NCBI RefSeq assembly: GCF_018598185.1 | Contig: NZ_JAHESC010000064.1 | Span: 1-32,074 of the forward strand | DNA from: Dawidia soli | Lineage (GTDB): Bacteria; Bacteroidota; Bacteroidia; Cytophagales; Cyclobacteriaceae | Length of the DNA: 32,074 nt | Reading direction: 5' to 3' | Shown: positions 26,170-32,074 of the stretch, in pieces | Numbering within the stretch: position 1 is the stretch's first letter | Layout: each line of letters starts with the position of its first letter | Notes under the pieces: generated by a model | Databases searched by the model: none | Told to the model about the DNA's origin: nothing | Seen by the model: only the letters and a program-made list of their open reading frames with translations | Position numbers and translations under genes: made by a program

Positions 26170-26193
26170 AAAGGCCCCCATCAGGAGGCCTTT
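26170..26193 (-). terminator. Hairpin at the end of the chaperone gene
   Basis: AAAGGCCCCC (26170-26179) pairs with GGAGGCCTTT (26184-26193), ten pairs with one G-U, around ATCA. The stem includes the stop codon of the chaperone gene (26181-26183). Only TTT follows on the minus strand, so termination would be partial and could set the ratio to the downstream HYC_CC_PP-like/cus genes. Confidence 0.45.
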
Positions 26194-26390
26194 TCGGCGC
26201 GGTAGCCTGCTTTTTGGAGCGATTCCTGTACCGCGCGGGCGTCGGCGTCGCTGTTGATCGTCAGCGGGCGTGTGGGCTGGCTGAGGTCTACCTGCCAGTT
26301 GCCGGCGCCCGCCACCTCGTCGAGGTACGGCGTTACTTTGGCTACGCAGGCCGAGCATTTGATATTGGTATTGAATGTTTGTGTGCTCAT
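26181..26390 (-). CDS. copZ: CopZ-like heavy-metal-associated (HMA) chaperone
   Basis: A 69-residue cytoplasmic HMA domain. Its CxxC motif is KCSACVAKV with Cys12 and Cys15, and it has the usual beta-alpha-beta layout (TFNTNIKCSACV, WQVDLSQPTRPLTINS, VQESLQKAGYRAEK). The residue before the first Cys is Lys instead of the common Met/Gly-Met. It would carry Cu(I) to the CopA ATPase encoded just upstream. The 87-base gap from copA contains a 12-bp box (26462-26473) shared with the copA promoter, so it may have its own copper-responsive promoter. Confidence 0.88.
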   Translation of the reverse strand: MSTQTFNTNIKCSACVAKVTPYLDEVAGAGNWQVDLSQPTRPLTINSDADARAVQESLQKAGYRAEKAS

Positions 26391-26461
26391 GGTTGTGTCT
26401 GTTTTGCTATGTAAAGAAACGGAAAAGAGGGGTGGTTGGCTTTATACTTTTCCGGGTATGG

Positions 26462-26473
26462 TTTACAGAATTC
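26462..26473 (-). promoter_or_regulatory. Copper-cluster box, copy upstream of copZ
   Basis: TTTACAGAATTC (plus strand; GAATTCTGTAAA on the minus strand) lies 71 bases upstream of the chaperone ATG. The identical 12-mer lies at 28781-28792 upstream of copA in the same orientation. A -7-like TATAAAGC follows at 26446-26439 on the minus strand. It is a candidate binding site of the AraC-type regulator of this cluster. Confidence 0.45.
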
Positions 26474-26477
26474 CTGT

Positions 26478-28727
26478 TCAGATCGTCCGGGCCTTTAACC
26501 GCAGGCTGTTGGCTACGACGCTGAGCGAGCTCAGGGCCATGGCGGCACCGGCTACCATCGGGTCGAGTAAGAATCCGTTGATGGGGTATAATACGCCGGC
26601 GGCGATGGGTATGCCGATGATGTTATAGATAAAGGCCCAGAAGAGGTTCTGGCGGATGCCCCGCACGGTTTGGCCGGACAGGTTGAGCGCTTTGGGAATG
26701 GCCAGCAGGTCGGACGTAATGAGGGTCATCTTGGCGACGTCCATGGCGATGTCCGAGCCCTTGCCCATGGCCATGCTGACGTCGGCCTGGGCGAGGGCTT
26801 GCGAGTCGTTGATACCGTCGCCGGCCATGGCCACAACGTGTCCCTGTGCTTGCAGCTTTTGAATGTAGGCGGCTTTCTGGTCGGGCATCACTTCGGCTTC
26901 GTAGTGGGCAATGCCGGCCTGCCGGGCGATGGCGCGTGCGGTCTGGGGGTTGTCGCCCGTGAGCATGTAGACGGCGATGCTCTTCTTTTGCAGGGCCTCT
27001 ACGGCAGCCCGGGACGTAGGCTTGAGCATGTCGGCGATGGCGATCAGCGCCAGCACGCGGTGCGCATCGGCAAAGTATAGCACGGTGCGGGCTTGCGCTT
27101 GCAGGTGCCCGGCCTGCGCTTGCACCGCCGGCGGTATCGTTACCTGGTGTTCGGCGAGCAGGCGTGCATTGCCTGCATAGTACGATTCCGTTTGATACCG
27201 GGCGGTCACGCCGCGTCCCGGTAATGCTTCGAAGTGCAGCAGCTGTACCCCTTGCGTACCGGTATCTTTCAGGTGGCGTACGATGGCCGCCGCCAGCGGA
27301 TGCTCGGACGACGTTTCAAGGCTGTAGAGTACCGGCGCCAACGCGGCGTGGTCGATGCCGGGTTGCCACAACAGGTCGGTTACCCGCGGCTTGCCCTCCG
27401 TCAGTGTTCCCGTCTTGTCGAGCACGACGGCGGTAACCTGGTGGGCGCGCTCGAGGCTTTCGGCATCGCGGATCAGGATGTTGTTTTCGGCACCTTTGCC
27501 TACGCCCACCATGAGGGCTGTGGGCGTGGCGAGTCCCAACGCACAGGGGCAGGCGATGACCAGCACGGTGACGGCCGCCAGGAGCCCATGGGTAAAGGCA
27601 TGCTCGCCGCCGGCGAGCATCCACGTGGCAAAGGTGAGGATCGCCAGGGCGATGACGACGGGTACAAAGATGCCGGCGATCTTATCGGCCAACTGTTGTA
27701 CCGGGGCTTTACTGCCTTGTGCTTCCTGCACCATGCGGATGATGCGTGCCAGGACGGTGTCGCTGCCCACCTGCCGGGCTTCGAGCCGGAAGCTGCCGCG
27801 TTCGTTCACCGTACCGGCAAAGACTTTGTCGCCTGTCTTTTTCGAGACTGCGATCGACTCGCCGCTGATCATGCTTTCATCGACATACGACGTCCCCGAT
27901 ACCACGAGGCCGTCCACGGGCACGCGCTCGCCGGGGCGCACGACAACGAGGTGTCCTACACGCACGGCGGCGATGGGCGTTTCCTGCTCGCCGGTGTCGT
28001 GTACGACCAACACCGTTTTGGGCTGCAGGCCCATGAGCTTGCGAATGGCCGACGATGTGCTGGCTTTGGCGCGTGCTTCGAGTAGCTTGCCTACGGACAG
28101 GAAGGCGATGATGACGGCGGCCGCTTCGTAGTATACATGCGCGTGTAAGCCGCGGGCGTGCCAGTAGCCGGGAAAGAATGTGTTAAAGGCGCTGAAGAAA
28201 AATGCGATGCTCGTAGAAAGCGCTACCAGGGTGTCCATGGTGGCCTGTCCGTGCCGCGCTTGTTTCCACGCGTGTATAAAGAAGCTGCGGCCGAGATAAA
28301 ACACGATGGGGGCGGTGAAGATGAGCGACAGGTACGGCGTATAGGCAGAGTCCATGAAGAACATGCCCAGGATCACGACGGGTACCGACAGGATGCACGC
28401 CCACAGCGTGCGGGTCCTGAGCGCGGTGTAGTACTTTTGCTGCGCGTCGGCCGCCTGGGCTTGGGGGTCTTCGGTATCAATGACGAGGTCATAGCCGATG
28501 GAGCGCACGGCCGCCTGCAGGGCCTGCGGTTGTGTTTGGGTGGTGTCGTATTCCACCAACGCCGTTTGGTTGGCATAGTTTACGGAGGCCGTATAAACGC
28601 CGGGTGATGCGGCGAGCATGGACTCTACGCTGCTGGCGCAGGCGCCGCAGGTCATTTCCAACACAGGGAAGGTGGTGCGCATGCGGGAGCCGTTTTTGCC
28701 GGGATGAATGTTTGTTGTCGTTGTCAT
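26478..28727 (-). CDS. copA: CopA, Cu(I)-translocating P1B-type ATPase
   Basis: I take ATG 28727 as the start (749 residues); the frame also has an ATG 27 bases upstream. One HMA domain lies at about 18-85 with MTCGACASS (Cys27, Cys30). The Cu-ATPase core has the actuator SGES, the TM6 motif Cys393-Pro-Cys395 (IACPCALGLATP), the phosphorylated Asp437 in DKTGTLTEG, the nucleotide-binding SEHPLA and the hinge GDGINDSQALAQADVS. TM1-TM2 begin at about 110. CPC marks a Cu(I)/Ag(I) exporter (P1B-1). It pumps copper out of the cytoplasm to the periplasm, where the Cus pump can take it. It follows the AraC regulator on the same strand. Confidence 0.96.
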   Translation of the reverse strand: MTTTTNIHPGKNGSRMRTTFPVLEMTCGACASSVESMLAASPGVYTASVNYANQTALVEYDTTQTQPQALQAAVRSIGYDLVIDTEDPQAQAADAQQKYYTALRTRTLWACILSVPVVILGMFFMDSAYTPYLSLIFTAPIVFYLGRSFFIHAWKQARHGQATMDTLVALSTSIAFFFSAFNTFFPGYWHARGLHAHVYYEAAAVIIAFLSVGKLLEARAKASTSSAIRKLMGLQPKTVLVVHDTGEQETPIAAVRVGHLVVVRPGERVPVDGLVVSGTSYVDESMISGESIAVSKKTGDKVFAGTVNERGSFRLEARQVGSDTVLARIIRMVQEAQGSKAPVQQLADKIAGIFVPVVIALAILTFATWMLAGGEHAFTHGLLAAVTVLVIACPCALGLATPTALMVGVGKGAENNILIRDAESLERAHQVTAVVLDKTGTLTEGKPRVTDLLWQPGIDHAALAPVLYSLETSSEHPLAAAIVRHLKDTGTQGVQLLHFEALPGRGVTARYQTESYYAGNARLLAEHQVTIPPAVQAQAGHLQAQARTVLYFADAHRVLALIAIADMLKPTSRAAVEALQKKSIAVYMLTGDNPQTARAIARQAGIAHYEAEVMPDQKAAYIQKLQAQGHVVAMAGDGINDSQALAQADVSMAMGKGSDIAMDVAKMTLITSDLLAIPKALNLSGQTVRGIRQNLFWAFIYNIIGIPIAAGVLYPINGFLLDPMVAGAAMALSSLSVVANSLRLKARTI

Positions 28728-28751
28728 AAGCAACCGGTAATGATTACACTG

Positions 28752-28759
28752 CAAGTATA
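28752..28759 (-). promoter_or_regulatory. Predicted -7 element of copA
   Basis: On the minus strand 28759-28752 reads TATACTTG, one mismatch from TAnnTTTG, 25 bases upstream of the ATG at 28727. The shared box at 28781-28792 ends 21 bases upstream of it, at the -33 position. Confidence 0.4.
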
Positions 28760-28780
28760 CCGGATCGCCGGCCCCGCGGT

Positions 28781-28792
28781 TTTACAGAATTC
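28781..28792 (-). promoter_or_regulatory. Copper-cluster box, copy upstream of copA
   Basis: TTTACAGAATTC (GAATTCTGTAAA on the minus strand), identical to 26462-26473 upstream of copZ. Both are preceded on the plus strand by GGT or GGTT. Upstream of the AraC gene itself only a partial match (AGAATTT at 29471-29477) is seen. Confidence 0.45.
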
Positions 28793-28831
28793 ACCGAACG
28801 GGTTATATCATTATACGATAGCTGTACAATT

Positions 28832-29413
28832 TCAGGCGATCTTGTCCAGCGGCTTGCGTTTCGCTTGTGCCTCGCGGCTTTTCTTCAGCTCGGAGGGGGT
28901 GAGGCCGGTCACTTTTTTAAATTGCCCGGAGAGGTGGGCGACGCTGCTGTAGCCCAGGGTATGGGCGATCTCGCTCAGGCTGAGCTCGTCATAGAACAAT
29001 AATTCTTTCACGCGCTCGATCTTCTGGCGGATGATGTAGTGCTCGAGCGTGATGCCTTCCACGGACGAAAAAAGGTTGCTGAGGTAGTTGTATTCGTAGT
29101 GCAGGGCTTCCGACAGCAGGTGCGACCAGTTGAACTTGCGGTCGATGCCGTCGGGGTTGTGTACGATGCGGATGACGGTGTTTTTGATGCTTTCGATCAG
29201 CCGGGCGCGGCGGTCGTCGATGCGCTCGAACCCCAGCGCCGCCAGGCGGGTGTCCAGGTGCCCGATCGTTTGCGGGGTGAAGTCGTTTTGCGGAACGGTG
29301 ACCTCGCCCAGGGTCACCTGGTCGGGGTGCAGACCCACCTGGTCGAATACCTGCGTGACGGCGGTGATGCACCGGTTGCAGACCATATTTTTTATGAAGA
29401 ACGTCGTTGCCAT
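28832..29413 (-). CDS. AraC-family regulator with HMA-like N-terminal domain
   Basis: A 193-residue protein from ATG 29413 (a TTG lies six bases upstream). Residues 1-68 look like a metal-associated domain: ATTFFIKNMVCNRCITAVTQ with Cys12 and Cys15, then LHPDQVTLGEVTV and HLDTRLAALGFERIDD. Residues about 95-185 are an AraC C-terminal domain with both helix-turn-helix parts (LSLSEIAHTLGYSSVAHLSG, then QFKKVTGLTPSELKKSR). This short AraC type, with a metal-binding-like front in place of the usual sugar-binding cupin, accompanies copper genes in Bacteroidota. It is upstream of copA on the same strand and is the likely copper sensor; the 12-bp boxes are candidate sites. Confidence 0.9.
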   Translation of the reverse strand: MATTFFIKNMVCNRCITAVTQVFDQVGLHPDQVTLGEVTVPQNDFTPQTIGHLDTRLAALGFERIDDRRARLIESIKNTVIRIVHNPDGIDRKFNWSHLLSEALHYEYNYLSNLFSSVEGITLEHYIIRQKIERVKELLFYDELSLSEIAHTLGYSSVAHLSGQFKKVTGLTPSELKKSREAQAKRKPLDKIA

Positions 29414-29528
29414 GAACAAATATGCGGATTCGGGCGCGGTGGCGGTTATAAGATTCCTGGAATTAGTTGTAGAATTTTAACACGGAATGGGCGGGACGGG
29501 TTCACGTGTTTGGTGTCGGTTGGAGAAA

Positions 29529-29576
29529 GGCGGTCGGGAGACCGCCACCATACGCGGCACCGGTGGCGCACCACCG
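29529..29576. repeat. Intergenic palindromic element with two tetraloop hairpins
   Basis: GGCGGTC/GACCGCC (29529-29546) encloses GGGA, and CGGTGG/CCACCG (29561-29576) encloses CGCA. It resembles the elements at 22272-22338 and 25621-25698 in having small perfect stems and a nearby GGCGCCA, but the stem sequences differ. Confidence 0.45.
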
Positions 29577-29601
29577 CTTCGCTGGGTGCTAAACACCGGC
29601 G

Positions 29602-29625
29602 CCAGGTGCAGAGCCAGGTGCAGAT
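29602..29625. repeat. 12-bp tandem duplication
   Basis: CCAGGTGCAGAG at 29602-29613 is followed directly by CCAGGTGCAGAT at 29614-29625; 11 of 12 bases are identical. It is in the gene-free stretch next to the palindromic element. Confidence 0.7.
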
Positions 29626-29919
29626 TCTGGACCATGTGGTTCACAGAGCTTTGTGTGTGTAGCCTCGGAGAATTGCCCTTTTGTTTATAAAAGCCATTTT
29701 TTGGAATTCCTGTAGCCCCAATTTCCGGCCCCTGTAGGGGACAATGTAGCCTCTGGAAATTTCGCGTGGTGGGCTTGTGTGTAAATCTTTGCTTCAGCAT
29801 TCCGGGACACCGGAGGGCTTGAAACGTAAACCCTGAAAACTAAGGTAGAGAGAGACACTGACATTCACTTGTTCTGTCGTAGCTGGTGTATCGCAAACTG
29901 TTACTTTAAACAAGACGTT

Positions 29920-31830
29920 ATGAAACGATCAAACATTACTACTCCCCTTACACGATATACGGTGCTGCGCTTTGGGCGCGTGGCGGTGGGGCTTATGGCC
30001 ATCATCCTTTTGCTTTTCCGCCCGGCCGTTGCGCAGACCGTTATTTTTGACGACTTCAATTATTCCAACGCCGACGATCCGGCGATCGAGAGCTTTAACA
30101 AGTGGCACATCGTAAACGACCTGAACAGCGGACCGCCGTCGGGCGCCGACTATCTGAAGTCGAACGTTACGTTCACGGCCGACGGGATCATGGAGCTGCG
30201 CTGCTCGAATGCCGGTACGCCCGCCAGTGCCACGCATGCACGCATTGAAACGGGCGCGGATGTGAATTACTTCGAAGGCACCTATGCGGCGCGTGTGTAT
30301 TTCGACAATGCTCCGCGCAACAACCAGGATCCGATCATCCAGACATTCTATGCCATTTCGCCGGCGGCGGGCGGTGCCAACCCTGCTACCTACGCAGAGG
30401 TGGATTTTGAATATTTACCGTGGGATGCGTGGAGCGGTATGTATGGCGGCACGTATAACAACGCCATGTGGATGTCGTCCTACGAGTCGTCCAACGTGTT
30501 GCCGAGCGGAGAAGGGCTCGACAATGCCCACGTTATCCTGAAGCAGGACCTGGCGGGCTGGCATGACCTGTTGTTCCGGTTTGTGGACGATGTGAACGTA
30601 GAGTACTTTATCGACGGTCAGAAGAAGGCGAACATCTCGGTGCGCGCTTCGGATGGCGTGTCGGTATATCCTGATTACAACATGCTGGTGAGCTTTGCCA
30701 ACTGGGCATATCCGCCGATCGACGGCTCGACGTTCGGTCCCTCTACACAGCAACGCAGCAGCACCATGAAGGTGGATTGGTTCGTGCATGTGAAGGATCA
30801 AAGCAAGAGCCCCGTAGAGGTGCAGGCGATCGTCGACGAGTTTCGTACCCGCGGTGTACGCCGCCGCAACCGCCAGGGGCAGGAGTATGTGTCCACGCCG
30901 CAGCAGCCGACCGGCGTGGTAACGGTCTATAAACATTGCGACTTCGGCGGCTATGCCGTCGGGCTGCAAGTGGGTTCGTATACGTTGGCGCAGTTGCAGG
31001 CGTTGGGCGTGGTCGACAACGACATCTCTTCGGTGAAGGTACAATCGGGTTACCAGGTGACCTTCTATGACAACGGCAGCCTGGGCGGTACGTCGCTGGT
31101 TAAAACAGCAGACGACAACTGCCTTGTCGACGAGGGCTTTAACGATGTGGCGAGCTCGATCGTGGTAGCGCCCGTGGCGACACCGCCGTTCTCGATCTTG
31201 CGGCAGGCAGAGTCGTATACGTCGGCCGCGCCGGTATCCATCGTGACGACCACGGACCCGCAAGGCGGCGCGCAGCACGTGACGGCGATCGAGACCGCTG
31301 ACTGGATGGCGTACGCCGGCATCACGATCCCCGAAAGCGGCAACTATACCGTGGAATACCGCGTGTCGAGTGTGAGCGGCGGGTTGATCGCCCTGGACCT
31401 GAACGCAGGCTCCATCTACCTGGGCGAAGTGAATGTGCCGCCGACGGGCAGCGCCAGCACCTGGACGACGGTGCAGCATACGGTATACATCACGGCCGGG
31501 ACATACGACGTGGGATTATACGCCGGTACGGGCGGTTGGAATATCAATTGGTGGAGGCTTACGAAACAGGCAGCTGCGCAGGCAGTCGCGCCTGCCGGGA
31601 CGGATCTGGCGGCTTGGGAAGTATACCCCAACCCCGTGCAAAGCAGCCTGAGCTTGTCGCCGGGTTTTGTCGGCGGTCGTGTGGTGATCACCGACCAGAC
31701 AGGGAACAAAGTATTGACCAGTGTAGTAGGCGCGGGAGCGTTGGATGTATCGACGCTGCGCCCGGGGCTTTACAATATCGTGGTGACCCAGGATAAAAAG
31801 ACGGTGAGCCGTAAGTTTATCAAGCAGTAG
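29920..31830 (+). CDS. Secreted GH16-like protein with crystallin, CBM and T9SS sorting domains
   Basis: A 636-residue protein from ATG 29920; the frame opens 17 codons earlier, but the signal peptide (VAVGLMAIILLLFRPAVAQ, ending at 39) fits this start. Residues about 45-300 are a GH16-type beta-jelly-roll (laminarinase/agarase clan) with the catalytic ExDxE pattern at Glu160, Asp162 and Glu164 (TYAEVDFEYLPWD). About 333-418 is a beta/gamma-crystallin domain (VTVYKHCDFGGYAVGLQVGS). About 426-555 is a CBM6/35-like module (RQAESYTSAAPVSIV, then VTAIETADWMAYAGI). About 567-636 is the T9SS type A sorting domain (WEVYPNPVQSSLSL, ending TVSRKFIKQ). It is likely secreted and attached to the surface to cut a beta-glucan or galactan; the substrate is not predictable. 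A single-gene unit with a strong terminator. Confidence 0.88.
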   Translation: MKRSNITTPLTRYTVLRFGRVAVGLMAIILLLFRPAVAQTVIFDDFNYSNADDPAIESFNKWHIVNDLNSGPPSGADYLKSNVTFTADGIMELRCSNAGTPASATHARIETGADVNYFEGTYAARVYFDNAPRNNQDPIIQTFYAISPAAGGANPATYAEVDFEYLPWDAWSGMYGGTYNNAMWMSSYESSNVLPSGEGLDNAHVILKQDLAGWHDLLFRFVDDVNVEYFIDGQKKANISVRASDGVSVYPDYNMLVSFANWAYPPIDGSTFGPSTQQRSSTMKVDWFVHVKDQSKSPVEVQAIVDEFRTRGVRRRNRQGQEYVSTPQQPTGVVTVYKHCDFGGYAVGLQVGSYTLAQLQALGVVDNDISSVKVQSGYQVTFYDNGSLGGTSLVKTADDNCLVDEGFNDVASSIVVAPVATPPFSILRQAESYTSAAPVSIVTTTDPQGGAQHVTAIETADWMAYAGITIPESGNYTVEYRVSSVSGGLIALDLNAGSIYLGEVNVPPTGSASTWTTVQHTVYITAGTYDVGLYAGTGGWNINWWRLTKQAAAQAVAPAGTDLAAWEVYPNPVQSSLSLSPGFVGGRVVITDQTGNKVLTSVVGAGALDVSTLRPGLYNIVVTQDKKTVSRKFIKQ

Positions 31831-31859
31831 GTAGTCTGCTCGATTTGTTTATATAGTTC

Positions 31860-31891
31860 GCGCCGGTGGAATTTCTGCCGGCGCTTTTTTT
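31860..31891 (+). terminator. Rho-independent terminator of the GH16-like gene
   Basis: GCGCCGG (31860-31866) pairs with CCGGCGC (31878-31884), with two possible G-U pairs extending the stem, and is followed by seven T (31885-31891). It lies 30 bases after the stop at 31830. Its T tract overlaps the stop codon of the convergent hydrolase gene. Confidence 0.88.
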
Positions 31892-32074
31892 AAACGCGGT
31901 ATAACAGCGAATGCAGGAATGCTTCCACGGCGGTGTTGAAGGCTTCTGTATTTTCGAGGTTGCTGATGTGGCCGGCGCCTTCGATGATCTGCAGGTGCGA
32001 GCCGGGCACCAGCGCGTGCATTTTGCGGGCGGCTTCGATGGGCGTGACCTTGTCTTCGGAGCCCACCAGGATCA
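31890..32074 (-). CDS. Alpha/beta-hydrolase, C-terminal fragment (partial)
   Basis: Only the last 60 codons are in the window; the 5' end lies beyond the right edge. The sequence begins ILVGSEDKVTPIEAARKMHA, where Asp (about the seventh residue) is the acid of the hydrolase triad, and continues IIEGAGHISNLENTEAFNTA, where His is the catalytic histidine. This G-ED-VTP and GAGH--NLE pattern is typical of lipase/esterase and 3-oxoadipate enol-lactonase-like enzymes. The stop is TAA at 31892-31890, convergent with the GH16-like gene. Substrate cannot be told from the fragment. Confidence 0.85.
   Translation of the reverse strand, partial: ILVGSEDKVTPIEAARKMHALVPGSHLQIIEGAGHISNLENTEAFNTAVEAFLHSLLYRV

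Larger units (their letters stand above)
29414..29919. other. Gene-free intergenic stretch between divergent genes
   Basis: About 500 bases without a convincing gene. It should hold the AraC promoter (minus) and the promoter of the secreted enzyme (plus). It contains a palindromic element (29529-29576), GGCGCCA at 29599-29605, a 12-bp tandem duplication (29602-29625) and, near 29784-29791, AATCTTTG, one mismatch from TAnnTTTG on the plus strand. Short open frames here have no recognisable product. Confidence 0.6.

Noticed and set aside
29602-29625. CRISPR-like repeat
   Set aside because: Only two directly adjacent 12-bp copies with no spacers and no cas genes; a simple duplication.

Overview
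The window reads as chromosome of a GC-rich Bacteroidota, most likely from the Cytophagales/Chitinophagales side. The evidence is a SusC/SusD pair, a secreted enzyme with a type IX secretion (T9SS) C-terminal sorting domain, Bacteroidota-restricted families (HYC_CC_PP-like, DUF6496-like) and promoter -7 elements of the form TAnnTTTG. No RNA gene, CRISPR array, transposase or prophage gene was seen.

Layout. (1) 1-7150: an edge-truncated secreted phosphodiesterase (minus strand), a small CBU_0592-like membrane protein, a TetR regulator and a SusC/SusD nutrient-import pair. Two near-identical 16-bp palindromes (881-896 and 1877-1892) sit just upstream of TAnnTTTG elements for the phosphodiesterase and susC, which suggests one TetR regulon. 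(2) 7115-11813: a minus-strand pair of an exported helical protein and a Prc-type protease, a four-TM protein, a Lys/Ala-rich DUF6496-like basic protein, and an exported PPC/DUF296 protein. (3) 11814-17881: a signalling operon on the minus strand. It holds a complete stressosome core (RsbR, RsbS, RsbT), an RsbT-RsbX fusion, a PAS histidine kinase whose N-terminus is a degenerate RsbT-like domain, a lone receiver protein, and, after a 110-bp gap, a GAF histidine kinase. No sigma factor or RsbU/V/W is present, so the output appears to run through two-component phosphotransfer. (4) 18039-29413: a copper/silver homeostasis cluster, all on the minus strand. In transcription order it runs: AraC regulator with a metal-binding-like N-terminus, CopA P-type ATPase, CopZ-like chaperone, HYC_CC_PP-like protein, CusA in two ORFs, TolC-type channel, two CusB-type adaptors and a DUF3347 lipoprotein. 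The methionine triad of Cu(I)/Ag(I) pumps is kept at exact spacing. (5) 29414-32074: a 500-bp gene-free stretch with palindromes, a GH16-like/crystallin/CBM/T9SS secreted protein, a strong terminator and the C-terminus of an alpha/beta hydrolase.

How they work together: in region 3, RsbT would be held by RsbR/RsbS and released by stress, and RsbX-type phosphatase activity would reset the complex. The kinase with the RsbT-like front end is the obvious candidate receiver of the signal. In region 4, CopA moves Cu(I) from cytoplasm to periplasm and the Cus-type tripartite pump carries it across the outer membrane, with small metal-binding proteins passing the ion along. A shared 12-bp box in front of copA and the chaperone gene is a candidate AraC site.

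The most notable items are the sigma-free stressosome/two-component operon with its pseudo-RsbT histidine kinase, the split CusA, the paired TetR palindromes and the shared copper-promoter box. All assignments come from reading the sequence; no database search was run.
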